A stretch of DNA of 64,000 nucleotides from RBG-13-68-16 sp050018455 (GCA_050018455.1 JBEKAA010000019.1:1-64000), one strand, 5' to 3'. Shown: positions 15,885 through 25,633, counted from the first letter of the stretch. Numbers and translations: made by a program. The notes: generated by a model from the letters alone, not told the origin.

Positions 15885-17492
15885 TCAGGTTTCGGAGGCG
15901 GCGCGCACGGGGGCTCCGATCACGTAGTGGCAGCCCACGGAGTTGGGGTTGCGCTGCGCGGCCGACGCGATCAGTCCGGCCGCGGTGCACCCCTGGACCA
16001 GGTCCACGAGCGCCCCCGAGATCGGCGTCGAGCGGTAGAACTCGGTGAGCCTGCCGCGCTGGTGCCGGAGGTCGGAGACGGCTCGCGCGAGCCGCTCCGA
16101 GGTGCGCACGATGCCGACGTAGTTCCACATCGTGTGCCGCAGCGCGGACCAGTCCTGGGCGATCAGAGCCGGGTCTTCGTTGGACGGGCCGGGCACCGGC
16201 TCCCAATCGGGGATCACCGATACGAGGCTCTCGGCGAGGGGCATCCTCTGTCCGCGGCTCGCCGCGTGCTCACCGGCGGCGAGGCCGAACGTCAGCCCCT
16301 CGAGGAGCGACGTCGAGGCGAGGCGGTTCGCGCCGTGAACGCCGGTACAAGCGACCTCGCCGGCGACGTAGAGGCCGGGGATGGTCGTGCGTCCGGCGAG
16401 GTCGGAGACGACGCCGCCGCATGTGTAGTGCGCCGCCGGCACGACGGGGATGCGTTCGTGCCGAATATCGATGCCGTGGCCGAGGCACGTCTCGGCGACG
16501 TTGGGAAAGCGCTTTGCGAGCACCTCGGCCCGGTCTCCGAGGTCGAGATAGACGCACTCCGAATCCGTGCGGTGGAGCTCGTCCACGATGCCCCGCGCGA
16601 CGACGTCGCGGGGCGCGAGTTCGCCGAGCGAGTGGTGGTTGGTCATGAACCGCTCGCCGTCCTGGTTGACGAGGCGCGCGCCGGCGCCGCGCAGCGCCTC
16701 GGTGATCAGGAACCGCGGCGCACCCGGGACGAACAGGCAGGTCGGGTGGAACTGGATGAACTCGAGGTTGAGCAGGCGCGCGCCGGCCCGCGACGCCATC
16801 GCGAGCCCGGAGCCGATCGAACCGGGGTGGTTCGAGGTGTGGATGTAGAGGGCGCCCGCCCCGCCGGTGGCGAGCACCGTCGCTGAGGCGAGGACGGTGC
16901 ACACGCGGCTGCTGGCGACCTCCAGGACGTAGGCGCCGACGCACCGGTTGTCGAGGGCGTACCGGTCCTCGGCGCGGCGCGACTGGTGGTGGGTGGTGAG
17001 CAGGTCCACGGCCTGCGCGCCGGGGACGATCCGGATTCCGCGCGTTCGGCGGGCCTCGGCGAGGAGCGCCTGTTCGATCGCTGCGCCGGTGCGGTCTGCC
17101 GCGTGCAGGATTCGCGGCACCGAGTGCGCGCCCTCGAGGGCGAGGTCGAGTTGACCGTTCGGACGCCGGTCGAACGGCACCTTGAGACGCTCGACGAGCC
17201 ACTGCTGGACGCAGCGGGGCCCTTCCTCGGCGAGGAACGCGGCCGCCTCGGCCGAGCCGTAGTCGGCCCCGGCGCTGAGGATGTCCTTGGTCAGCAGCTC
17301 CGGGGAGTCGTCCTGGCCGCGGAAGATGATCCCTCCCTGAGCGCGCCACGTGTTGGTCGCTGCGGGGTCCGTTGCCCGGCAGAGGAGCAGCACGTCGGCG
17401 CCGCGGCGGGCCGCAGACAGAGCAGCCGCCAGACCGGCCACCCCGGTGCCGAGCACCAGCACGTCGCACCGCTCGCGATCGGCGAGGTTCAC
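15885..17492 (-). CDS. nadB: L-aspartate oxidase
   Basis: A 535-aa FAD enzyme that oxidises L-aspartate to iminoaspartate, the first step of de novo NAD synthesis, in the cytoplasm. It shows the FAD dinucleotide fold at the N-terminus (VLGTGVAGLAAALSAARRG), the succinate dehydrogenase-family flavin region (AATNTWRAQGGI), the catalytic-domain motif HPTCLFV and VAGEVACTGVHGANRLAS near the C-terminus. Length is normal for the family. It starts at GTG 17492, overlapping the stop of nadC (GTGA). nadA is not in the window. Confidence 0.95.
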   Translation of the reverse strand: MNLADRERCDVLVLGTGVAGLAAALSAARRGADVLLLCRATDPAATNTWRAQGGIIFRGQDDSPELLTKDILSAGADYGSAEAAAFLAEEGPRCVQQWLVERLKVPFDRRPNGQLDLALEGAHSVPRILHAADRTGAAIEQALLAEARRTRGIRIVPGAQAVDLLTTHHQSRRAEDRYALDNRCVGAYVLEVASSRVCTVLASATVLATGGAGALYIHTSNHPGSIGSGLAMASRAGARLLNLEFIQFHPTCLFVPGAPRFLITEALRGAGARLVNQDGERFMTNHHSLGELAPRDVVARGIVDELHRTDSECVYLDLGDRAEVLAKRFPNVAETCLGHGIDIRHERIPVVPAAHYTCGGVVSDLAGRTTIPGLYVAGEVACTGVHGANRLASTSLLEGLTFGLAAGEHAASRGQRMPLAESLVSVIPDWEPVPGPSNEDPALIAQDWSALRHTMWNYVGIVRTSERLARAVSDLRHQRGRLTEFYRSTPISGALVDLVQGCTAAGLIASAAQRNPNSVGCHYVIGAPVRAASET

Positions 17493-18334
17493 GGCCGCAC
17501 CTTGAGCGACAGGTCAAGCGCGGGAGCGGAGTGGGTGAGCGCCCCGACGGACACGAAGTCCACGCCCGCAGCGGCGAGAGCCTGAGCGGACTCGAGCGTG
17601 ACGCCGCCGGAGGCCTCAAGGCGGGCGCGTCCTGCGACCAGATCAACGGCCCGGTGCACGGTGTCCAGGTCCATGTTGTCGAGCATGATGTGTCCCACCC
17701 CGCAGGCGACGGCCTCCTCGACCATCGCGAGATCGGCACACTCGACCACCAGCGGCACGCCCGAGCCCCAGCGGTCGCGGACCTTCGCGACGGCTGCGGT
17801 GATCGATCCGGCGGCCGCCAGGTGCGTGTCCTTGAGCATCGCCTGGTCGAAAAGCCCCATTCTGTGATTGCGCCCGCCGCCGCAGCGGACGGCGTGCTTC
17901 TCCAGCGCCCGCCACCCCGGCGTGGTCTTGCGGGTGTCGAGGATCGCGCACGGCGTCCCGGCGACGGCCTCGACGAATTTCCTGGTGAGCGTCGCGATGC
18001 CGGAGAGGCGGGTGGCGAAGTTGAGGGCGGTGCGCTCGGCGGCGAGGATCGCCCGCGCGGGGCCGGTCACCCTGGCGATCTCGTCGCCGGCGGCAGCGGC
18101 GTCCCCGTCGCCGCGCGAGGACTCGATGGTGCAACGCGGATCGAGGAACTCGAACGCCGCGGCGAAGGCCGGCATCCCCGCCAGTACGCCCGGTTTCTTG
18201 GCGACCAGCACGGCAGCCGCGAAGTGGTCGGGACCGAAGACGGCGACGCCGGTCAGATCGGGGAGGTCTTCGGCAAAGGCCGCCGCGAGGAGGGGTGGAA
18301 GGGCGGCTGCGTAGGGTTCCGGAAGGGCCCGCAC
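17489..18334 (-). CDS. nadC: Nicotinate-nucleotide pyrophosphorylase (carboxylating)
   Basis: A 281-aa quinolinate phosphoribosyltransferase making nicotinate mononucleotide from quinolinate and PRPP. Family signatures visible: ERTALNFATRLSGIATLT, DTRKTTPGWRALEKHAV, GGGRNHRMGLFDQAMLKDTH, ECADLAMVEEAV and LEASGGVTLE. The start is GTG 18334. It lies directly upstream of nadB with a 4-nt overlap, so the two NAD enzymes are coupled, and it follows a methyltransferase gene by 9 nt. Confidence 0.95.
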   Translation of the reverse strand: MRALPEPYAAALPPLLAAAFAEDLPDLTGVAVFGPDHFAAAVLVAKKPGVLAGMPAFAAAFEFLDPRCTIESSRGDGDAAAAGDEIARVTGPARAILAAERTALNFATRLSGIATLTRKFVEAVAGTPCAILDTRKTTPGWRALEKHAVRCGGGRNHRMGLFDQAMLKDTHLAAAGSITAAVAKVRDRWGSGVPLVVECADLAMVEEAVACGVGHIMLDNMDLDTVHRAVDLVAGRARLEASGGVTLESAQALAAAGVDFVSVGALTHSAPALDLSLKVRP

Positions 18335-18343
18335 ATCAGCATT

Positions 18344-19228
18344 CTAGCGCTGAAGCAGCGCCGCGACGGCAGCGATGTGCTCGGGTGAGGTGCCGCAGCA
18401 CCCGCCCACGAGCCTCGCGCCGGCGGCCGCCCAGGCGAGGGCACAAGCGGCGTACCGCTCCGGGCACAGCGGGACCGCAGCCAGCCACGGCGCGTCGTCC
18501 GCGTGCCAGGCGTTGTTCGCGTAGGCGATCAGCGGCAGCCGCGTCACTTCGGCGATCCGGCCCAGCCCCGACGACAACACCTGCACCGCGGTGCAGTTGA
18601 CGCCGACGGCCGCGACGCCGGGCACGCTCACCGCGACTGCCGCGTCGCGCACATCCTCCCCCGAAAGGAGGTGGCCGCCCGCCGTACAGGCGAAGCTCAC
18701 CAGCACCGGCAGCCCCGTCGCTGCCGCCGCCTCGGCCGCGATGCGCGCTTCCCGCACGGTGTTGAACGTTTCCAGGAGCAGGGCATCCGGTCCGGCGGCG
18801 GCGAGGAGTGCCGCTGTGGCGGCATGTTCCCGGCGCAGGGTCTCGTCGTCGGGGACGAGGTCGGGGCGGTAGCAGTCCTCGAGGGTCGCCTGCGACGTGA
18901 GCACGAGCGCTTCGCGTCCTGCGTCGCGGCTTCCCTCGCGGGCGAGGCGGACCGCCAGCGCCGCGAGCTCGCTCGCACGAGTTTCGAGGTCCGCGCCCCG
19001 CAGCGAGTACGGCGCGACGCGGAACGTCGCGGCCGTGAGCGCCTCGGCGCCTGCCGCCGCGTAATCGCGGTGCAGGCCCCGGACGGCGTCCGGCGCCTCG
19101 AGGAGGGCGCCGACGCCCCACAACCTCGCCGCCGCGGCGACTCCGCGGCGCAGGAGCTCGCTCGCTGTCGCGCCGTCCATCACTCGCGGCCGCTCGGCCA
19201 GCCACTCCCGCATCTCGTCCGGTGTCAT
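18344..19228 (-). CDS. Homocysteine S-methyltransferase family protein
   Basis: A 294-aa protein with the Hcy-binding barrel. The three zinc cysteines are present in GVNCTA and GGCCGTSPEHI, and the N-terminal VMDGATASELLRRG matches the family start. Members (MmuM, BHMT-like) transfer a methyl group from S-methylmethionine or betaine to homocysteine; the donor cannot be told here. It starts the minus-strand run that continues into nadC and nadB (9-nt gap), though metabolic linkage is not obvious. Confidence 0.85.
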   Translation of the reverse strand: MTPDEMREWLAERPRVMDGATASELLRRGVAAAARLWGVGALLEAPDAVRGLHRDYAAAGAEALTAATFRVAPYSLRGADLETRASELAALAVRLAREGSRDAGREALVLTSQATLEDCYRPDLVPDDETLRREHAATAALLAAAGPDALLLETFNTVREARIAAEAAAATGLPVLVSFACTAGGHLLSGEDVRDAAVAVSVPGVAAVGVNCTAVQVLSSGLGRIAEVTRLPLIAYANNAWHADDAPWLAAVPLCPERYAACALAWAAAGARLVGGCCGTSPEHIAAVAALLQR

Positions 19229-19269
19229 CTCGCCCCCAGCTCACCATAGCAGAGGGGCAGAGGAGCGGG

Positions 19270-19457
19270 GGACCGTTCGCAGGTTCACACGTTCGAACGA
19301 GGGCGAAGCGTGAAAGGTGAAAGGGAAAAGGTGAAAGGGAAGACGCAAGACGGAAGACACAGTGCCGCGAGAGTCCTCACGATTGAGATACGTGTCTTCC
19401 GTTTGACCTTTCACATTTGACCCTTGACCTGTGCTTGCCGAACCTTCGAACCTTCAT
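19270..19457. repeat. Long composite inverted repeat, copy 2
   Basis: Left arm elements GGTTCACACGTTCGAACG, AAAGGTGAAAGGGAAAAGG and GACGGAAGACAC are answered on the right by GTGTCTTCCGTTTGACCTTT and GCCGAACCTTCGAACCTTC. It fills the gap between the divergent methyltransferase and hflX genes, so any promoters for these two genes lie within or beside it. Confidence 0.75.
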
Positions 19458-19483
19458 TGACCCCGCGCCGCCTTGCACCTAGC

Positions 19484-20866
19484 ATGCCGCCGATGGGAAA
19501 GCGCGATTCGCAGCGGGCGCCGAGACAGACGGCGGGGACCGGGAAAGGGAAGGGCCGCGGGACGCGGTCCGCGCAGTGGCCGGACGATGAGCCCACGACG
19601 GACGACGCGGCCGGTGGGAAAGGCGTTCCTGCCGAGACCCCGGCCCGCGCCAGCGTCCCGTCCGGCGGGCGCGAGCGCGCGGTGCTGGTGGCGGTGGTCA
19701 CCGGGAAGGCGGCGCGCCTGGTTGTCGAGTCTCACCTCGACGAGCTGGCGCAGCTCGTGGACACGGCGGGCGGCGTGGCCGTGGCGCGCCTGCTGCAGGA
19801 GCGCAAGTCGCCCGACCCGACGACCTTCATCGGGAAGGGCAAGGTCGGCGAGCTTGCGGCCCTGGCCAGGGAGAACGGGGCGAAGCTGGTCGTGTTCGAC
19901 GACGATCTCTCGCCCTCGCAGGCCCGCCACCTCGACGAGGCGTTGCCCGCGGACGTCAAGGTGCTCGACCGCGCCGGTGTGATCCTCGACATCTTCGCGC
20001 TGCGGGCGCGAACCCGCGAGGCGCAGATCCAGGTCGAGCTGGCGCAGCTCACGTACCAGATGTCGCGCCTCACCCGGCGCTGGGCGCACCTATCCCGGCA
20101 GGCCGGCGGGATCGGCACCCGCGGGGTCGGCGAGACCCAGCTCGAGAGCGACCGGCGCGTCATCCGGCGGCGGATCGGCGCGCTGCGCGAGCGGCTCGAC
20201 CTGGTCGAGCGGGAGCGCGAGGTGCAGCGCAAGCGGCGCGCCCAGCTTCCGGCCGTCGCCCTCGTCGGCTACACCAACGCCGGCAAGAGCACGCTGTTCG
20301 AGAAGATGACCGGCACCACAACGCTGGTCGAGGACCGCCTGTTCGCGACGCTCGATCCGCGCACCCGGCGCGCCGAGGTCGGCGACGGCGTCGCCGTTGC
20401 GGTCGCGGACACCGTGGGGTTCATCCGCAAGCTGCCCCACCACCTCGTCGCGTCGTTCCGCGCGACGCTCGCCGAGGCCACACTTGCCCAGGTCGTCGTC
20501 CACCTGGTGGACGCATCGCACCCGGACTGGCCCGACCAGCTCGCGGTGGGCGAGGAAGTGCTGGCGTCGTTGGGAGTCGAGCCGAAGAGCTGCATCGTCG
20601 TGCTCAACAAGGTGGACCGCCTCGACGGGGCGCTGCCGCCCGCGCCGGCGGACCGGACGGTGGTGGCGATCTCGGCGCTCACCGGCGAGGGCATGGACGT
20701 GCTTCGGGAGAGGCTGCGCACTGCAATCCTCTCCCAGCCCGGGATGGAGACCCTCCGGTTCCCGGCCGACGGCGGCGAGGAGCTGCAGCGCGCCCTGCGC
20801 GACGAGGACGTCGTCGCCCGCCGGTTCACCGCGGAAGGCATCGAGCTGGTGGTCCGCCGCCGGTAG
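19484..20866 (+). CDS. hflX: GTPase HflX (ribosome-splitting factor)
   Basis: A 460-aa GTPase that binds the 50S subunit and rescues or splits stalled ribosomes. An N-terminal domain (residues about 60-210; DPTTFIGKGKVGELAAL, VFDDDLSPSQARHLDEAL) precedes a Gly-rich linker (GGIGTRGVGETQLESDRR) and the G domain with P-loop GYTNAGKSTLF, DTVGFIRKLPHHLV and NKVD. Start 19484 is preferred because upstream in-frame sequence belongs to the inverted repeat; 19493 is also possible and no clear Shine-Dalgarno is seen. The first ~50 residues are a charged, low-complexity extension. Confidence 0.93.
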   Translation: MPPMGKRDSQRAPRQTAGTGKGKGRGTRSAQWPDDEPTTDDAAGGKGVPAETPARASVPSGGRERAVLVAVVTGKAARLVVESHLDELAQLVDTAGGVAVARLLQERKSPDPTTFIGKGKVGELAALARENGAKLVVFDDDLSPSQARHLDEALPADVKVLDRAGVILDIFALRARTREAQIQVELAQLTYQMSRLTRRWAHLSRQAGGIGTRGVGETQLESDRRVIRRRIGALRERLDLVEREREVQRKRRAQLPAVALVGYTNAGKSTLFEKMTGTTTLVEDRLFATLDPRTRRAEVGDGVAVAVADTVGFIRKLPHHLVASFRATLAEATLAQVVVHLVDASHPDWPDQLAVGEEVLASLGVEPKSCIVVLNKVDRLDGALPPAPADRTVVAISALTGEGMDVLRERLRTAILSQPGMETLRFPADGGEELQRALRDEDVVARRFTAEGIELVVRRR

Positions 20867-21044
20867 CCGGGCAACGGCTCGCGGCGATGGCGCGCCCGTG
20901 CGTACGACGTCGGCAACGCCCCCGAGACCGGAAGTCGTCATCGGGGTGGGATGACACCGTGAAGGCGGAGCGTTCACCAAGCGAGAGTATGGCCGCGGGG
21001 GGCTCCTTGGCCGCGACCGGACGGATGAAAGGTGAGGTGTGGCG

Positions 21045-22121
21045 ATGAAACTGTTTCTAAGGACAGTCGGGTTTGTGGCGTTGCTGCTCGTCCTCTCCGG
21101 TCTCAGAGCGTTCGCCGTTCCGCCGCCTACGGAGGGCGATGTTGTTTTGAAGGATTTCCGCTTCGCCTCGGGCGAGACCCTGCCGGCGCTGCGGGTGCAC
21201 TATCGCGCGTTCGGCAAGCCCGAGCGCGACGCGAAGGGCACGGTGCGCAACGCCGTGCTCGTCCTTCACGGGACCACCGGGAGCGGCGCGCAGTTCGTGC
21301 GGCCGGAGTTCGCGGGCGAGCTGTTCGAGCCCGGGCAGCCTCTCGACGCCGCCCGCTTCTTCATTGTCCTTCCCGACGGGATCGGCCACGGAGCGTCGAG
21401 CAAACCGAGCGACGGGCTCCACGCGCGCTTTCCCAGGTACGGCTACAAGGACATGGTCGAGGCACAGTACAGGCTCCTCACCGAAGGGCTGGGCGTCGAC
21501 CACCTCCGGCTCGTGATGGGGACTTCGATGGGCGGCATGCACACCTGGCTGTGGGGTGAGCTCCACCCGGACTTCGTGGACGCGCTCATGCCGCTCGCGT
21601 CGCTGCCGACCCAGATCTCGGGCCGCAACCGTGTCTGGCGCAGGCTCATCATCGATTCGATTCGGGGCGACCCCGAGTGGCGAGGAGGCGAGTACTCGGT
21701 CCAACCGCCGAGCCTTCGCACCGCGAGCGAAATGCTCTTCTTCATGAGCAGCAACCCCGTGACTCGGCAGCGCGAGATGCCGACGCTCGAGCGGAGCGAC
21801 GAGGTGCTGGACGCGTTTGTCGCGCGTGAGATGAAGGCATCGGACGCCAACGACGTGCTCTACGCGGTCGACGCTTCCCGCGACTACGACCCCGGCCCCG
21901 CACTCGGGAGGATCGAGGCGCCGCTGCTCGCAGTCAACTCGGCCGACGACCTCATCAACCCGGCCGAGCTCGGCATCCTCGAGCGCGAGATCTCGCGGGT
22001 CGCCCGCGGGCGCGCGGTGGTGCTTCCTTACTCCGAGAAAACGCGCGGGCACGGCACGCACACCCTTGCCGCGCTCTGGAAGCAGTACCTGGTCGATCTG
22101 CTCAAGGTGCCGGCACGCTGA
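21045..22121 (+). CDS. Secreted alpha/beta hydrolase, MetX-like
   Basis: A 358-aa protein with a signal peptide (MKLFLRTVGFVALLLVLSGL). The alpha/beta-hydrolase fold is of the homoserine acetyltransferase (MetX) subfamily: nucleophile elbow GTSMGGMHTWLWGE, Asp in NSADDLINP, His in GHGTHTL. Cytoplasmic MetX makes O-acetylhomoserine, but the export signal here argues for an esterase or acyltransferase acting outside the cytoplasm, so no methionine role is assigned. Start 21045 has GAGGTG five bases upstream. Confidence 0.8.
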   Translation: MKLFLRTVGFVALLLVLSGLRAFAVPPPTEGDVVLKDFRFASGETLPALRVHYRAFGKPERDAKGTVRNAVLVLHGTTGSGAQFVRPEFAGELFEPGQPLDAARFFIVLPDGIGHGASSKPSDGLHARFPRYGYKDMVEAQYRLLTEGLGVDHLRLVMGTSMGGMHTWLWGELHPDFVDALMPLASLPTQISGRNRVWRRLIIDSIRGDPEWRGGEYSVQPPSLRTASEMLFFMSSNPVTRQREMPTLERSDEVLDAFVAREMKASDANDVLYAVDASRDYDPGPALGRIEAPLLAVNSADDLINPAELGILEREISRVARGRAVVLPYSEKTRGHGTHTLAALWKQYLVDLLKVPAR

Positions 22122-22240
22122 CAGGGAGCCGGAGGTCCGGGCGCCGCGACCTCCTCGCAAGGTGCGAGATGCGCCAGACCGGGATCGCCCGTCAATCCGG
22201 AGACGGTCTCGTACCGGTTTGCCGTCCGTCGTAGAGCAAA

Positions 22241-22330
22241 GGTGTCATCCCGAGCCCTTCGACTCCGCTCAGGGCAGGCTCCGCGAGGGATCTGGGAGGG
22301 GGCTGGTAGATCCAGGCTTTCCCCCACCCA
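22241..22330. repeat. Dispersed ~90-bp repeat, copy 1
   Basis: Contains CGAGCCCTTCGACTCCGCTC, GAGGGATCTGGGAGGGGGCT and GGATCTACCAG (as its complement). A second copy in opposite orientation lies at 50800-50920. It sits between the convergent MetX-like and FAD-subunit genes, just downstream of both. Confidence 0.8.
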
Positions 22331-22348
22331 TTCGATGGCAAACCGGTA

Positions 22349-23317
22349 TCACGCAAGCTCCAGCAGGGCCTCTTCGACCGCGCCGCGCAGCATCTCCACC
22401 TTGTAGGTGTTCTGCGCCAGGGGTTGGGCGCCCACGACCGCCGCTGCGGCGGCCTTGGCCGCCGACTTCGCGGAGAGGCGTTGGCCCGCGAGCGCGCGCT
22501 CGGCCCCGGGCGCCCGCCACGGGATCGGCGCCACGCCGGAGAGCACGATGCGGACCCGTCCGACGCGGCCGTCGGCGATCGTCGCCACGACGGCCGCGCC
22601 CGCGAGCGCGAAATCCCACGACCCTCTCGCCCTCACCTTGCGGTAGGTCCCCCTCGTCCGCTGCGGCTGAGCCGGCAGCACGATCTCCGTCACGATCTCG
22701 CCAGGGCCCAGCACGGTCTCGCGCGTGTAATCCGTGGAGGGCGGCACGAAGAACGCGTCGGCCGCCACCGAGCGGGCTCCCGCGGGCCCCACGATCCTGA
22801 CGACGGCGTCGAGGGCGACCAGCGCCGGGGCAGCGTCCGAGGGGTGGACGTAGAAGCAGACCTCGCCGCCGAAGACGCAGTGGAACTGGTTCTCACCCTC
22901 GGCGGCGAAGCACTTCTCGCCGCCTTTGCGCGCGCAGTGAAACTCTCCGCGGTAGTACCAGCAGCGCGGGCGCTGGCAAATGTTGCCGCCGATCGTCCCC
23001 TGGTTGCGCAGCTGCGGGCTCGCCGCCGCGGCGACTGCGCGCGACAGCGCCGGGTAGCGGTCGGCGACCCGGGGATCCGCCGCCACGGCGGAGAGGGTCG
23101 TCATCGCGCCGATCGCGAGGCCGCCGTCGAGGGCGGGTCTGATGCCCCGCAGCTCCTCGATGGCCGAGAGGCTCACCAGGGTGTCGGCGGTGAACACCCC
23201 GTCGCGCAGGCAGCCCAACAGGTCGGTCCCGCCAGCGTGCACGCGGGCGTCCGGGGTGAGCTGACGCACCGCGTCGGCGAGGCTGGAGGGTCGGACGTAG
23301 TTGAAGTTGGGCAGCAT
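22349..23317 (-). CDS. FAD subunit of molybdenum aldehyde oxidoreductase (PaoB/CoxM-like)
   Basis: A 322-aa subunit that passes electrons from the 2Fe-2S subunit to FAD. It carries the FAD-binding start MLPNFNYVRPSSLADAV, VHAGGTDLLG and NQGTIGGNICQRPRCWYY. Between about residues 112 and 148 there is a Cys-rich insertion (C in ICQRPRC, FHCARKGGEKC, FHCVFGGEVC), like the extra [4Fe-4S] site of PaoB and 4-hydroxybenzoyl-CoA reductase beta. It is the last gene of a three-gene operon, 3 nt after the molybdenum subunit gene. Confidence 0.9.
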   Translation of the reverse strand: MLPNFNYVRPSSLADAVRQLTPDARVHAGGTDLLGCLRDGVFTADTLVSLSAIEELRGIRPALDGGLAIGAMTTLSAVAADPRVADRYPALSRAVAAAASPQLRNQGTIGGNICQRPRCWYYRGEFHCARKGGEKCFAAEGENQFHCVFGGEVCFYVHPSDAAPALVALDAVVRIVGPAGARSVAADAFFVPPSTDYTRETVLGPGEIVTEIVLPAQPQRTRGTYRKVRARGSWDFALAGAAVVATIADGRVGRVRIVLSGVAPIPWRAPGAERALAGQRLSAKSAAKAAAAAVVGAQPLAQNTYKVEMLRGAVEEALLELA

Positions 23318-23320
23318 CGC

Positions 23321-25630
23321 TCACCTCCCCGGGCGCTTCTCGGCCAGGAGCGCGACGAGCCGCATCGGGCTGATCGGCGACTCGGTGACGCGGATGCCGA
23401 CCGCGTCGTAGACGGCGTTGGCGACCGCCGCGGCGGTCGGGATCGTGACCGGCTCCCCGAGGCCCTTGGCACCCGCGATGTTGGCCTCGTTGTCCGCGAC
23501 CTCGATCGGCAGGGACGTGATCTCTGGCGGCACGTCCATTGCGGTGGGGATCTTGTAGTCGTGCCAGTTTCGGTTGACCATCTTGCCGGTCTGGCGGTCC
23601 AGGACGCGCTGCTCGGTGAGCGCGAGCCCGAGACCCATCGTGACGCCCCCGATCACCTGGCCGTCGTACGTGAGCCGGTTCATCACGCGGCCGCTGTCGT
23701 TCGAGGAGAGGAAGCGCAGCACCCTGACCTCGCCGGTGCGCGTGTTCACCTCGACCTCGCAGAACTGCGCCACGAACGGGTTGACGGCCTTCTTATCGGG
23801 GTTGGGCCCGCGCGTCCCGACGCCGAGGAGCAGTCCGCGCCGCCGCAACCCGTCGAGCTCCGCGATCTTCTTCCGGATCTTGGGGTCGCTGCGCGAGACG
23901 ATCGCGTCGCCGTCGAGTTGCAGCTCGCGCGCAGGGACCTTGAGCTCCTCGGCCGCGAGATCGAGGAGCTGCCTCCTGACCTTGATCGCCGCGTCGCGCA
24001 CCGCGGGGGCCTCGGTCGGAACCGTCTTGCTGCCGCCCGACGCAGTCGCGTACTGGGTGGTCCCGGTGTCGGCGTGCTCGATCTGGATCTTCTCCAGTGG
24101 CACCCCCAGTTCCTCGCAGACCACCATCGCCATCACGGTCTTCGTGCCGGTGCCGATGTCCGAGGCGCCCATGTTGAGGTTCGCGCTGCCGTCGGCGAAG
24201 AGCTTGACGACGACGGTCGATGGGGGACCGCCGCTGCCGGCGATCCACAGGCCGGCGGCCATGCCGACCCCGCGCCGGACCGGGCCTTTCGCCTTGGGTC
24301 TCTTCCTCGCCTCGTGCCAGCCGAACGCCTTCGCGCCCTCGGTGAGGCAGCGATCGAGGCCGTTCGTCGTGTACGGTGGCCGACCCTCCCTGGTCTGGCT
24401 GACCTTGGAGATGTTCTTGAGCCGGAGCTCCACGGGGTCCATCCCGATCTTCTCGGCGAGCGCGTCCATCATCTGCTCGAGCGCCCATGCGCCCTGGGGA
24501 TGCCCGGGCGCGCGGAACGCCCGCGCCGGTCCGGCGTTGGTGAACACGTCGGTGGACTCGGTTCGCACGTTGGGGCAGGCGTAGAGGTCGCGCACCAGCC
24601 AGTCCATGAGCGACGTCCCTCCGGCCGGGTAGGCCCCGCCGGTTCCGAGGACCGTGAGCTCGAGGGCCGTCAGGGTGCCGTCCCTCCTGACGCCCGCCTT
24701 GAGCGTCATGTTGGCCGCCGGGCGGTTGCCGACGCACAGGAACGTCTCCTCCCGGGTCAGGAAGAGCTTGACGGGTCTCGCCGTGAGCTTCGCGAGCACC
24801 GCCGCGATCAGGTTGTACTTGTCGGCTTGAAGCTTCGAGCCGAACCCGCCGCCCATGTAGCTGCCGATCACCCGGACGTTCGCGAGCGGCATCTCGAGCG
24901 ACGCCGCCACGCGCTGCTGGACCGGGTACACGCCCTGTGTGGACTCCCAGATCGAGAGGCGCGGACCGTCCCACCGGGCCACGCAGCCGTGCGGCTCGGT
25001 CGGGCAGTGAATCTCGGTCGCCGTGCGGTAGCTCGATTCCAGCACCGCGTCGGCCTCCGCGAAGCCCTTGGCGACGTCGCCGCGGCTGTACTTCTCGGGC
25101 TCGCCGGCACGGTTGCCGCCGTCGTGAACCGGCGGGGCGCCGGCTGCGAGCGCGGCGCGCTCGTCCGCGACGAAGGGCAGCACTTCGTACTCCACGTTGA
25201 TCGCGCGCGCCGCGTCCCACGCGAGCTGGGGCGTGTCCGCGGCGACCGCCGCCACCGCCTCGCCTTCGAACCGGCAGGCAGGGTCGAACAGCTTGGTGAA
25301 CACGGTTCGGCTGTAGGACCAGCGCAAGTCGGCGGCGGGCGTCGCGCCGGTGATCACCGCGCGCACGCCGGGCATCTTCGCCGCCGCGGAGGTGTCGACC
25401 TTCGTGACGCGCGCGTGGGCATGAGGGCAGCGCAGGACGGCGGCGTAGAGCATTCCCGGCAGGAGCACGTCGGAGGGGTACACCGCCGCCCCGCTCACCC
25501 GGTCGAAGGCATCGATGCGTGTGCGACGCGAGCCGACGACGCGCGTCTCGGTCCAGGGCTCGGGGTTTCCGTCGGGAGCAGGGGTCTCGGGGACGGCGCC
25601 GTCAATGAAGTAGAGTTCGGGCGGTTTCAT
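23321..25630 (-). CDS. Molybdopterin-binding catalytic subunit of aldehyde oxidoreductase (PaoC/CoxL-like)
   Basis: A 769-aa catalytic subunit of the xanthine oxidase family, shorter than fused eukaryotic forms. It shows VSGAAVYPSDVLLPGMLY at the N-terminus, GSYMGGGFGSKLQADKY, FRAPGHPQGAWALEQMMD, and near the C-terminus KGLGEPVTIPTAAAVANAV, where GxGEP holds the catalytic Glu. The substrate is probably an aldehyde or N-heterocycle. The CoxL signature with active-site Cys is absent, so it is not a CO dehydrogenase. Neighbours: the Fe-S subunit upstream (3-nt gap) and the FAD subunit downstream. Confidence 0.92.
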   Translation of the reverse strand: MKPPELYFIDGAVPETPAPDGNPEPWTETRVVGSRRTRIDAFDRVSGAAVYPSDVLLPGMLYAAVLRCPHAHARVTKVDTSAAAKMPGVRAVITGATPAADLRWSYSRTVFTKLFDPACRFEGEAVAAVAADTPQLAWDAARAINVEYEVLPFVADERAALAAGAPPVHDGGNRAGEPEKYSRGDVAKGFAEADAVLESSYRTATEIHCPTEPHGCVARWDGPRLSIWESTQGVYPVQQRVAASLEMPLANVRVIGSYMGGGFGSKLQADKYNLIAAVLAKLTARPVKLFLTREETFLCVGNRPAANMTLKAGVRRDGTLTALELTVLGTGGAYPAGGTSLMDWLVRDLYACPNVRTESTDVFTNAGPARAFRAPGHPQGAWALEQMMDALAEKIGMDPVELRLKNISKVSQTREGRPPYTTNGLDRCLTEGAKAFGWHEARKRPKAKGPVRRGVGMAAGLWIAGSGGPPSTVVVKLFADGSANLNMGASDIGTGTKTVMAMVVCEELGVPLEKIQIEHADTGTTQYATASGGSKTVPTEAPAVRDAAIKVRRQLLDLAAEELKVPARELQLDGDAIVSRSDPKIRKKIAELDGLRRRGLLLGVGTRGPNPDKKAVNPFVAQFCEVEVNTRTGEVRVLRFLSSNDSGRVMNRLTYDGQVIGGVTMGLGLALTEQRVLDRQTGKMVNRNWHDYKIPTAMDVPPEITSLPIEVADNEANIAGAKGLGEPVTIPTAAAVANAVYDAVGIRVTESPISPMRLVALLAEKRPGR

Positions 25631-25633
25631 CGC

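Noticed and set aside
18336..19247. Minus-strand frame parallel to the homocysteine methyltransferase gene
   Set aside because: Out-of-frame shadow, Arg/Gly-rich; the accepted frame has GVNC and GGCCGTSPEH motifs.
23321..25630. Carbon monoxide dehydrogenase large subunit
   Set aside because: The CoxL active-site Cys signature is not present and the Tat-tagged Fe-S partner fits a PaoABC-type aldehyde oxidoreductase.
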